Shown here one piece after another: positions 37,601-49,900 of a DNA stretch of 64,000 nucleotides. The notes under the pieces are model-generated. The model was not told the origin of the DNA. It searched no databases and saw only the letters and a program-made list of their open reading frames with translations. The DNA lies in assembly GCF_043290135.1 (NCBI RefSeq), contig NC_134710.1:13655321-13719320 (forward strand). The letters run 5' to 3'. The DNA is from Rhipicephalus microplus (taxonomy: Eukaryota > Arthropoda > Arachnida > Ixodida > Ixodidae). A program made the position numbers and the translations under genes. Numbering within the stretch: position 1 is the stretch's first letter; every line of letters begins with the position of its first letter.

Positions 37601-40600
37601 TGTTCTTTTCTTGTTAGAGACAATGCTGCGACGGTGGTCTTTTTCCCTCGCTCTCCTGGCACCAGTACTTGTCGCATTCATGTCCATTTCACCTAAGATT
37701 GCCGTTGCAGAATTCAAATTGCCCGTGTTGAAGCGCAGCACTGCTTCTGCAACAGCTGCTTCAACAGCGAACAGGGACGCATGGTGCTCCTTGGGGGCCA
37801 AACTCCAGATTACCGAATGTAGGCTCTCGTTGGAGTTCTGCGTTTTGCCGCGTTCGCATCTCTGAAGCAGGGCTCTTTCCGAAAGCCGGGTATAAACCGG
37901 TAGTAATGCCTCTGCCACGTCTTTCGGTAGATTGTAGGCATGCCTGGGGTCGGGCTCACCCTTTGCTTTTGCGGCATTGTGCCGACACCATGAAGTTTCA
38001 CCAGCTGGGCACAGACTGTGGTCCGAGCATTCATCAGTGGAGGTGACGTGGCGGTATGTGGCCATCACAGCCTTTTGCATCTCGCCCACGTCACCTTCAT
38101 GCGATTTCAGAGCCCGGCCATAATATGTGCTCAGCCTGGTGATCAGCTCACCTGTGAGCCTGCCTTTCCCACCAAGGCCTCTTTTCCCATCGCACTTTTG
38201 TTTCTGCACCAGGTTTCTCAATGCGGTGCCCATCCGTTTCTGTACATGATTAATACAGTCTTCCTTCTGCACGTCAATGTAACCATACACCTTGGCGTCT
38301 TGTATGGCGCAAAATGTCTTAGAGTCTCCATCAGACAGCATAGTTGTGTAGCGCAGGCCATGGCGTTCAAGCGACCACTGAAATAGAATTAGAGCCGCCT
38401 CCACTTCCATTTGCCCCGCTTTGCTGTTCGTATTTTTTTGGCATTTGTGGTTAGCCTTCCATTCTTGATAGCCCTCACTACTAGGCTTTGGGCCCACCTC
38501 GCAGCCTAGGCAAAAGTTGGAAAGAACGACGTAGTCCAACACGTAGCCACTAAATAATTCGATAACTGTGCCCATGCGGATGTGGGAAGAATGGCCTCGC
38601 GTCTTCCACGTGCCGTCGTAGCTAACGGCAATATTGCCCCGGTGGCCGAAGCACAAGTCATCATAAATTGTTCTAACCTTTTCCGCACATTCGCTCATAG
38701 CGGACTCAGCCGCTCGCGTTGCAGCGGGTGCCAGCGTGTTCTTCAAATGCCGCTGAAACGTCTTGTGGTGCGTACCGCGGTGTGAGATGCCCATTGTTGC
38801 GAAAATATCGTTCATTTTCGTTTGGCCGTTGCCGGTAGCCACCATCGCCCTCGAAGCGAGAAGATTTACTTCAAACGGATTGCACGTTTTCGTGCCGTTC
38901 GCGCGGGGCGAAGTCCATTCATTCGCGATCTCGCCGCACCTTTCACACTGCACTAGCACTTTCACGGCAAGTCCGTAGTCCCGATCCCCTCTGACGATCG
39001 TAGCCGGTCCGTGGCAGGCTTTGCAACACAAGGCACCCATTATCGCGTTTAGGATATCTAGATGCATAAGCAGATAAGGAGCAGCGTGGTCCGAGTCCTG
39101 TGCGGTTGCCTCGCTACAACTCGCGGTGAAAAAGTCAATTTTCCGTGCAGTTGCTGGCGCCGATGAAAGCCGATCGAGCGTCGCTTTTTCCCGGGCATGA
39201 TTTTCTTCAACTTCGGCGTTTGTCACCACTTTGGCGTCGATTCGTAGTCGTCCGGAGTTCGCTTCACCGTCATCGTCGTCGGAGGCAACGCGCTCGGTCG
39301 CACCATCGCTGAACGGCCGCGGAGCGTCGACACATCGTTCGTCGGAGTCAACCAAGGGCTCTGATGACTTCGTAGACTTTCTCCCACGACCTTTGCGTTT
39401 CCTGCGACCAAATGCGTGCACGGTCCGATACTTTTTTGCGTTTCCAGGCATGGCGATACGATCAGAAGCTTCAGAGTGCTCTGCCGATTTCGAGGCGTCA
39501 CAGCGGTAACCCTTTCAAAATGGCGTCGGGTCGCGTATGCAGGCGCAAGCCGCGAGCTTCCAGCCAACCGGAAAGCGCCATTTCAGTCACGTGCGCCGTT
39601 TAGCTAATGGCAGTGAGCGCGGCTCTTCGTCTTTGAGGCCCCGTTTTTCGAGCCAGGGAAACGCTCAATGTTGCTTACTGAATAAAAAAAACAGCTGAAA
39701 ACGCGTTCTTTCAAACAAGACCAAAATGGCGCCGATCGAGCGCGTAGTTCCCGCGTATCGTAGAGCCGAAACCTGCGCTATTCGCCCTCAATTTAAAGGG
39801 CAGGACGCCCGTTTTCGGTTTTTTAAAGTTGAATAACGATAAAAGTTGATGGTATTCGGCTATGAAATTTTGTAAATAGGTGCGCAATGATGTCGGGAAC
39901 GCGAGAAGAAGGTCTGCGAAAACTCGATTTTTTGGCTGATTTTCGGTCCCGAAGTGCCGCGTCCCCCCTTAAGTAGTCTTAAGTGCAGAAGAGACCATGC
40001 GTTTTTTTGTTGTTATAGTTGCTGTTTTTTTTTACTTTTTTTACCGTTTTCGGACAAATTTTATTAAACACCCTGCACAGTGCGTTGCTACTAGTGTGAA
40101 ATTCAATGGGGCACAATAGACTAGTGTTTCAAACATCTATGTCTAGTTTTATTTTGCACAGGCAAAATGTCACATGATTTATTGATTGATATGCGAGGTT
40201 TAACGTCCCAAAACCAACATACAAATATGAGAGACGTCATAGTGGAGGGCTCTGGAAATTTCGACCACCTGGGGTTCTCTAACGTGCACCCAAATCTGAG
40301 CACACGGGTCTACAGCATTTTCGCCTCCATCAAAAATGCAGCCGCCGCTGCCGGAATTCGATCCCACGACTTGCGGGTTAGCAACCGAGTACCTTGGCCA
40401 CTAGATTACCGAGGCAGTGCAAAAAAATGTCACATAACTTATTAAACTCAGCTACTAGCAAGTTACAACTTTTTACAGTAAACACGATGCTATAGATCAA
40501 GATTTTGCTATCAATAATTGGCAAAGTTAACTTTGCCTCTGAAGTGAAGCTTTTCCTTCAAATAAAGTTAGTGGTTTCCTATTGAGAGAATTTCGGTGAT

Positions 40601-40870
40601 TGAAATTCAGATCAGAAATATTCAGCAGATACCAAGTACCATGAGAATGTTATTTTATAAATAAGAAGCATGCGGAGTAAAGGTGACTGAGTAGCAATTT
40701 TTTCGTTAAGCGAAACGTTATTAAATGTCGCTAAAGATATGTACAAGTGTTGTACACAGACACATACTGAAAAGTCGCTCGAGTTTCACATAACCAGTTG
40801 TTTACAGCTGCATAAGGATGCCAACAAAAACATCAGCATTACTGGTTCCAAAAGCGGTAAGATGTAGTGC

Positions 40871-40956
<86 letters not shown>

Positions 40957-43900
40957 GCACGCACACACACGCACGCACACGCACACACACAAAAAAAAGA
41001 AAGGCCACCCACCACTTGTGACAACGCCGATCCCAGCCACGAAATTTTCAAGGCTTGCTGGCTCTCAGGGTAGTGCAAACCATCTGCAAGCCGCTGAATG
41101 ACTTCCAATCGTAGCGCTTGCCACCAGTCCTCCTTACAGAACTCGCCCTGCATTTTAATGCACATATGCTGCTTAATACTACTTTCACATGCCCAGAGAA
41201 AAAATTTCTAATAGTACAACTTTCGAAAATGTGCAACACATGAGCATAAAAGCCACATACTGAATTCAGCACAAGCTGGAGCACGTGGCATGCTTCTGGT
41301 TTTGCTTCAGCAATACTGCACAGCAACACTGCAGCTAAACTCAACGATTCCAAAGCTGCAGGTGATGTCTGGTTCAAATTTATTTCTGAACAAAACAAGT
41401 GACGCAGTGAAGCTCTGAAATAAACGGTATCAACCCTTTGATAACTGCTGACAAGTATAGTTCACACAAAATTATGTACGAATGTAACCAATGATGACTA
41501 CATTCATGAAGACAACGAAAATGGGGGGACCCTTAAGCTTCACCTTTAAGGGCGAAGAGTAAGCGTTTTTCCTGCTATGTATTTTAGCCGAAGTGTAAGT
41601 ACCTTTTTCTCCATAGCATAAAAGTTACAATAATTATATTACTATCAATGTGAACATAAGCCATTCCTTTTTTGAGTGAAGCAGATTTAGTACTAAAAGT
41701 TGCAACGCTAATTTTTTGTAAATGTTTAACTTATATCTAATCATCACTCGGTAATAGCTATTAGTTGTGTTAAAGAAGAGCGATTCTTCACACAACAATA
41801 AGTCTCCTTCAGCATATTGCCAATTAAATTATCTAAATACTGGCTAAAATCTGCAATTCTAGGTGCTGTGGTTGCTGAGATAAAGAAAAATGAGTGCAAA
41901 AAAAAACATGTTTTGAGATAATTACAGTTGAAGTTAAAAATTTGAAATATTTCAAAAGTACAACAAGCTAACAGCAAATGGTGCCATTTTATTCAGGAAA
42001 AAAAATGCTATATCAATTGTGTGAAAAAATTCAAGTAAACTGGTACAACTTTTTTTATTATTTTTTTTTTTTTTTGGTCGTGAAAAGGTCAAACTGTATG
42101 TACCAAGAAATGTCACCTCTAAGCAAATATCTACCCAGAACAGTGATGAACATCTGGCGTGCCTGTTTCTAGAACATTCGAAATATGTCATAAGCTGATA
42201 CAATATTCTAACCAGTGTCCGGCACATATTACTATTAAATGATAGCATTAAAAGAAAATAAGACGGCCATATTCATGCTCACTTATTTCATGACACCTTG
42301 GCCACAGCCAAAAGAAGAGCACTTTACTGTCATAAATGCACCCATACACAATCTTACTTTATGCACATACAATAGTTCAAATATTATGATGAATGAAAAA
42401 ATACACATGCTTCTGTTGTCTTAGAGAAATTCTCATTGACTCCACAATTTTGTATGCACCTCTAATGCAAGCTCCCTGCCTCAGCTTTCTCAGATTCAGC
42501 GGCCTGAGCACACAGCAAGCCACCTTGGCTCTAGCCATGATGAGAAAAAGAACAGTTTTCTTCAGTTTTTCGATTTTCATATGAAAAGACTTGTGCTTCC
42601 TCGTTGAACAGGCCTACATGACATTGGTTGGACTGTTCCTTAAAGCCTGTCTACAATGCAAAAAAAAGCCTTTTATCGTGAACAAATATATGTGAACACT
42701 TTTAAACAGTGTATCGAGCATAAGTGTAGATAGCTGGGCCAATTGGTATGGATCCACGGTAGCAAGAAGCATGAAAACAGAAGACACGCACAAAAGAAGA
42801 AAAGAGGGGAACAGGTGCTTATTCCCGTCATTTTCTCCTGTGTGCCTGTCTTTGTTTATTGGTGCTGCTTGCTACTATGAGTCGAGCATATTGCAAATGT
42901 GAACAATTTTGGCTAGAATCAGATGTGCCTGCATCACTGCTATTGTAACCAAGTCGAACCGTTTCTATAGTATTGCCGCTAATTGCAGCTATGCACGTGG
43001 CTATGCACGCAATATGCTCCCTAAACAGCACCTTACAGGTTCCATTGCGTAATCAAATCAACAGGCTGAGTAAGGCAGCCTTTGAAATATGCACCACCAG
43101 AACTCTCAACAGGCACCTACCTGCATAGTTAGCATCAACTGCACCAAGGGCAGTTCATAGCATAAGGAAAACTGAGTGCAGCACAGTTTCAGCAACTGAA
43201 AGAAGGAAGAGAGGATCCTTAAATGAACCACACAGCAATAGCAAAATTGCTTTTCGTGTAGACAACCAACTACCACATGCATCACGAGTTTGTGTGGGCT
43301 GCCACAATCATTGCAAGTGCCCTCTCCTGGCATTCTTTTTCAATGCAAAGAGGGAAAATACTTCCATGGTAGTACAAACCTGCCAAAGCACTGTGTTTTT
43401 GGGGGGAATTATAGGAGCACCGAGGGAGCCTTCACTGAAAAGGGTTGTCTGCACGATACTCATGTGGATGCAGTTTCATGTGTCCACATAGCCAGCTATG
43501 TTTACACAAAAATCATTCTGGGTGCGGTCTCACTAAGCACTCTTTGAAACCAAAACTGTGATTTGGTGCTACACAACATTATCCAAAAAAATTAGCCACC
43601 ATGCACTTGAGGCCACGAGTCATTAACTGCTAATTGAAACATAAAAAATTAGATATAAAATTTTTTTTTGGGTGTCAGCGCTTTCCAAGGGGGAGGTGCG
43701 CAAATAGAGAACTCTTTCTTACGCTCGAGGCACAGTCACAAAACTTTTTTTGTTGTTCAGGAACAGAACTTTTTTCACTGGAATGAAACTAGACCAAAAA
43801 AAAAATTATCATGGCAGCTGGCATGAACGAAGAAAGAAGCTGAGTGGGCCACCCTTTTTCTCCAATTTTTTTCTCTCTTTCTCTCCGTTCCTGGTACCCA

Positions 43901-46900
43901 TTTATGGTGCCTCTTGCTTTCTATTTCTTTCTCTTTTTGTTCCTCTTTCTCTCTCTTCTTATGTCTCTTTCTTTCACTTTGTTTCTATCAGTTTTTCTTT
44001 CAGAGTTGCTGTTTTTTTCCATCTTTTTTTATTTCTTCTTTTTCCTTTTTCTTCGTTGATTTTCCTATTTTTCTCTCTTTTTCTATCACTTCCCTTTCTC
44101 TTTTTCACGTGCTCCACATCCCCGAGCAGAGTTTTCATTAACGCTCGCACAGGCTGCTATACTCGGTAGTGGGGGCAGCCCAATTCCTGTTGCACATGTA
44201 CCCACCTGTTGTCCACGGGCACCACAGTTTTTACAGCCAGCTTAAACAGCTTCAGTGTTAGAAACACTTCGTTGACCCCCTGCTGTCCACATTCATGTGC
44301 TACAGAAGGTAGACATAAAAACGTTGCAGAAAGTCAAGGAGAGTTTCTTTGGGGACTTAAGATTACAGAATGGTATTTTGAAGCAAACGGGCAATGTCCT
44401 TTTTCTACTCTATATTTTTCACCTCAAGACCCAGAACTAAGAGCAATCGCTCAAATTAATGCACAATATACTCAAGTATTACGGCTAGCACAGGATACCA
44501 CGGCACTACAATGAGCTTATGAAACTCGTTAAGGCCATCGCAACGGTGGGAACTCCTTCCAGCATTTTGAAGAAACCATTGGATCAGGCAAAATTTGCTT
44601 TTGGAGCAGCTACCTCTGTGTTTGGAGCACGCATGGGCTTTCCATGACACAAAAAGAGGAGGCGAATTTGACTTAAATTTAGTTTATTATTCCTTCAGTT
44701 TAAATAATCATTTATACAGAAACAACAAGCCCACAAAATAATCACAAAAAATTAACAAAGGTAGGATTATGTACAGAAGCAGTGACATAAGATAGCGAAG
44801 GATATTGCCCCAACGAGCTAGCTGCAACATGAAGTTCGTAGAAGCGCGTTCACACACACACATGCAGACACATTTAAAGCTCGTTACAGTAAAACCTCGT
44901 TAATACGTACATACATGCCAAAAACCTGCCGAGAACACGACTACTACACAATAAACATAGTATGCATTGACCACTGAATACATAAGCGTGTGCAGGATTC
45001 CCCTTCAGAATGTTTGTTGCCCCCCCCCCCCCCATGTTGATGCATGGGGCTGACTGCACTTCCCTTTTGCCCCAGCCCCCTTCCCCCCTGTGCAAACGCC
45101 AATGACTACTTGCCAATTTGCATTTCTTTACGTGTGCCGTCACCGCTAAAGAAGAAATGAATACAGTGCCTAGCAAATATTTCCTAAAGTGTCCACCGAG
45201 AAACCATTTCTTCCTTTTTGCCAATGTTCAGAAATTATTGGCATTCTCGCACAACCATCCGATGGCACACGGTGGCGACACCAAAACTTTTCGAATATTT
45301 CCAATACGCAGCCAAAGCAGCGAGTGACATAGCGACGAAACAGACATAATTGGCTATCGGCGACAAATGTGTACCCTCTGCTACTCAGCGAAAACTGACA
45401 GTTTTCGCTAAAAGCCTCAACGTAAACTGACAGCATTTCGAAACTACTGTGGAGTCCGGGATACGCAGCGACTGGCATAGAGACGAAACAAACATGAATG
45501 CCTGTCCGCGATAAATGTGTACCGCGATCTGCTACTTAGCGAAAACAGACAGCTTTTTTGAGACGCGGTACAGTCGCAGGGAGCCGATCGTCTACTGGTT
45601 AGTTGCGTGCAGCATTTCGCCTACTTGGCGCACACACCGTATCGAGCCGCTTGCGCCTACTCTCCTTTATACCTTGCACAGATGCAGTGAGAAGCTTGTT
45701 GCCTTAACCTGACGATGCAAGCTTTCGTCAAGCGATGCTATAGCAGTCTTAGCAGCAGGCGGAGGCGTGTTTGGGTTTTCGCCTCATGATAGCGTGTGCT
45801 ACACTTGCTGTCTCGGTGCCCGCAATCCACAATGCTCAACTCTTCAACACCGAGCTGCTTTCGTTTCTGCAAAGCAGTGTATGCTGAGCATGGTCCTGCA
45901 CAACCATTCAGACGGCAGCGATCGACGCCTCAGATAGTCGCCGCCTATTAAAAGCGTGCAGTAGGCTTAAAGTGGCCCTAAACCGCACACGTAGGCTTTT
46001 TGTTGGCGATAAGCCATACTGACGCGTTTTTTGGTAACAATTACTTCATTCTTTACCCATGGTTGCCAGAAAGGCAGCACTGCATTCGCGCGGAAATTGC
46101 AATAATTGATCAGCCGATTCAGTGCTTTTGCCGCAGCGCACGTGTACAAGATGGCGACCATCACATAATATCCGCTCATGACGCACGCTGTCAACATTAC
46201 TTTCTGTTCCAAAACCACCTTTTGGCACAACAATGGGGCAAATTAGACAAAAAAAGGCAATTTTGGAGCAATATGGCACAGCAATTTCCAGTCGGCGCAG
46301 GTTTCCCACCACTGCGCAAATGCAGCAGCACAAATACAATAGTGGAAATGTACAAAATCGCGACCTTCACATCATATCTGCTCCAGATGCATGCTGTAAG
46401 CATTACTTCCAGTTCGAAAACCACCTTGTGGCGCAACAATGGTGCGTATTCGACAAAAAAAAAAAAAAAAAAGACACTTTAGAAGTTGTATGGCACAGCT
46501 ATTTCCAGTTGGCGCATGTTTCCCACCACTGCAATCAGATAAGAAAACTTACTGCTGGTGGCAGAAAACCCCCAAAGTTTGCCAGTAGCGACTGCATCAC
46601 TGCTGCTGCTGCCAGAGGAGTCATGAGATGCATGGATCCTAGTAATGATGACACTTCATGTAAACTTCTTGCTGGTTCATCAGAGCCATTTCCCTGCCAA
46701 TGATAGAGATAAAGCGACAAAAGATGCACGATGTCAGTTCAACAAAAAATACATATTCAGGTCATCCCACATAACTTGAGCCATGATGTAAAAAATGAAG
46801 GGCACGTCAGACACAAATTGAATCAAATGCATACTGAATTGAACGAAGAGCTACACATACGTTGCTGTCACATATTAACAAAGTTTTTTTTCTTTTTTTT

Positions 46901-49900
46901 TTTTCAGGTTCCCTTCCCAGATGAATATGATTCTATGTTTTAGTTTCTTTTCTGAATTTACATGTCGACACTTGTTGCCCTAATTTCTGCCATCTTCATC
47001 AGTTTTGTCATTCCTGCATTTGTTCTTTGATATACAGCTGAACAACTGAAGTTACTGCTGTGTGTCAGCAAACCTGTCAATTTGACTTTCTCTAAACTCC
47101 TTGCCATTTCTTTCAAAGTGACATTTTTTTTCAGCCAGCAAAAGAAGAGTTTTACACGTGTTCACTCTGGTCCTGAAGAGTTATGTTACACCCAGCAGAG
47201 TGCAGGTGCAAAGACAACATTACCGTTGGTGTGGTAGGAGTTGTCCCAACTGCCAGAACCAGTGCCAATGCTTGGCATGCCCAACTGTTGTCTTTTCCAA
47301 ATGTACCCCAAAGCTGCTCCATGTGCTTTGCTAGAAAGCCCTAGGGCAAAGAGGAAAAGTTTGCATATAGTGAAATGGTGCTTTTGTGTATTACGCAGAA
47401 ATAGCCCTGGAGCTAATTAATGGCTCAATAATTTGTCTGAGTAGTTTATCGTAAATAAACTAGAATTAAGTACCAAGAAAATTAAATATCTAATTTTCCA
47501 CTCCAGAAATTAGTAAATCAAGAATGATGTACACTTTAAATTCCGTGGCGAGATTATTGAGTGTGGAAGAATGCATGAATTTCTTGGTGTTTTTTTTTTT
47601 TTTTTAAAGAAAACTTCAGCTGGTCCCTTCATGCTGATAACCTTACAAGAGGCATCTCCCCTTCAATAGGTATGATAAGTAGAGTAAAAAGATTTTGCCA
47701 TGGTGGTTAAAAAAAGTCAGCTACATTAAGCACCAATTTATTCTTATTTACAATACTGTCTCCTTATATGAAGAATAATAATAAAAATAAATATTATTAG
47801 GCTGTATATGCGACAAAAACTTTTTTTGCAAGTTATTGAAAATGTGCCTTCACAAGTCACTCCACGCCACTTTTCAAAAATATACTAACAATGCAACACA
47901 CACTTGAAAAGAGGATAAGCATTGCAATATTTCAGAAAATAAAGTTATGACATATTACTTTCATCAACAATTTTTGTGGAAAAGACACCCTAAACTAAGG
48001 CAACCATGTATGACAAAGGTTTTTCACAGACTAACTCTGGCATGCAAAAACTATCTTATGTAGTCATCACCCTACCATCATAAATATGGTACAAGAAATG
48101 ATGTGCAGGACTTGCTTGAAAAAAAGGTAGCTGCATACTTTCTATTAGTTCAGAAATATTTATCTTTTTTTTTCTGTCTTTATATTCTTGTTGTTCTTTT
48201 ATGTGCCTGTATTATATTCGTATAATCGTATGTATTACCAAATATGTATAGTATATGTAATCATGTGCATGTACTAATTTTTTCTCATGTAATGGCCTCT
48301 GTTGTTTGAATTAGGTGTGTCTAGAAAGGGGTGTGACAGGCATTCATGCCTTTCTGTCCCCCTCCTAGACTGGACAAATGTACAGTGTAAATTTTTATGA
48401 AAGACAACAGGCAAGCACGTGGCCTGCGTTCTGTCGCAGCTGCCTACAGCACCATCAACAGACAAAGAAAGTGCATCCACTTTTCGAGTCATCTGTTAGC
48501 AAAAGAAACAACAAGTCATGACCATTGGACAAGCACTGCTGAATTGTGCTCCCTTTCTGGCCTCACAACCGGCGATGCCGCCAAAAGCAGATGTGCTTTC
48601 TTTATCTGCTGTCTGATCGTGTTGTAGGCAGCCCCAGCAGGACGCAGGCCACGCACTCGTGCGTTCCCTTTCATAAAAATTGATACTGTACATTTTGTTT
48701 TGTTATTTGTCGCTGTCTGAAATAAATATGAATATTAAAACAAGGCAGTTCACGACTATGTTATGACTAGTGGTTATGTAACCACTCCTGCAAGGGCCGA
48801 GTGAGCCTGGAGTATAATCAAATAAAAAAAATGTATAGCAAGAAATGTAGACCAAGAAATAGATGAACACATATAATACTTCCCAGCAGGAAATGACCTG
48901 AACTGCGCTATTTCGCCTATTCACTGCATGTTCAAAGTCGCAGCAGGGGACATAATGTCGCCTTGATGACAACTTCAACGATGCTGTGGAATTTACATAG
49001 TGTGTCAAAGTAGCAACACAGCTTAAGTGAATATACACCAACACCCAGTAAGACAAGGTTACAAAGCACCACAATTGAAAAAAAAAAAAAAGTAAACATG
49101 ACTGACAGGAGCGTGTGGATTTGTGCCCCCATATATATTTTGAGTGCTCTACAAAAAACTACTAAGGTGACAACTTTGGCTGCAGTGTTATCCAATGCCT
49201 GAATGACAAACTATGAGACAAATGAGGAGGGTCGAAATTGCATGTCAAGTTGTTGCAGCTAAATTCAAACGTATGCATGAAGGAAAGAAACATGAGCACA
49301 GTGCTGACTTTTTTTTACTTCGTGCGTAGGTTTAAATTTACTTGCAAACATTCGACATGCAGGATCCCAGACTAACGCAGATTCAAATCAATATCAGCAT
49401 TTACCCAAAATGATGTGCTGACGCCACACCTCGACAAGTGTTTTGGAAAATAGTAGACCATAGTGCATATCTTAAGCATTATGATAACGCTTGTTTAGAA
49501 AAAGTGAATCTGTAGAGCAGCCGTCATTTTTATGAAAGGGAACACGCAAGCACATGACAGATCACCTTCTAGCACACATGTGGCACGCCGCAGTGGCAAA
49601 ATCTGAAAATATAGGGAGAGAAAGCTGCAATGTCTTCTGCTGCCTACACTCCCATGAGGTATGTGTCTATTATACGCTTTCTTCTTGAGATCCATCTCTG
49701 TTGGGACATTTCAGCGAATAATTACTGCTTTTGATAAGAACTGTCGCTGTCCCAGCTTCGTCTACCTAACAGCATAAAGTGCTAAAAAAAAGAAGGAAAA
49801 ACTGTAAGAATAGGTGAAAGGCACCACAGTTCACTTCTATGTTTACATTTTGCCCCTGCACCACGCTACATGCGCGGTACTAGGCTGATTGCGTGTTTCC

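Larger units (their letters stand above)
36959..39968 (-). mobile_element. Complete Kolobok-like DNA transposon (TTAA target)
   Basis: 3010 bp flanked by TTAA on both sides (36955-36958 and 39969-39972). Ends are inverted: GGGGGGATGCTACACCTT on the left and, on the complement of the right end, GGGGGGACGCGGCACTTC. A TTAA target and G-run termini fit the Kolobok superfamily; piggyBac shares TTAA but begins CCC and has a different transposase. It carries one intact transposase gene with its own poly(A) signal. Located in an AP5B1 intron, same strand. Confidence 0.75.

Noticed and set aside
36955..39972. Classifying the 3-kb element as piggyBac or as a true MULE
   Set aside because: piggyBac ends start with CCC and its transposase differs; MULEs make 8-11-bp duplications, whereas here TTAA abuts both ends.
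40818..41165. Overlapping open frames on both strands through the (CA)n tract
   Set aside because: They are repeating Thr-His or Cys-Val text produced by the dinucleotide repeat. Only the exon 10 part (41013-41147) is coding.
41978..42168. A CRISPR array, riboswitch or bacterial operon was looked for throughout the window
   Set aside because: Introns, SINEs and eukaryotic transposons show this is animal nuclear DNA; no spaced direct-repeat array was seen.
42377..42580. Minus-strand frame considered as an AP5B1 exon between exons 7 and 9
   Set aside because: Acceptor CTAG leads to a frame that stops before any usable donor, and the phase does not join exon 9.
43750..44169. 139-codon plus-strand frame rich in Phe, Leu and Ser, looking like membrane segments
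   Set aside because: It is a translation of the polypyrimidine tract; any frame there yields hydrophobic residues.
44209..44514. 101-codon plus-strand frame considered as a viral or host exon
   Set aside because: Only the last 50 residues look protein-like, and no family, splice border or neighbour supports it.
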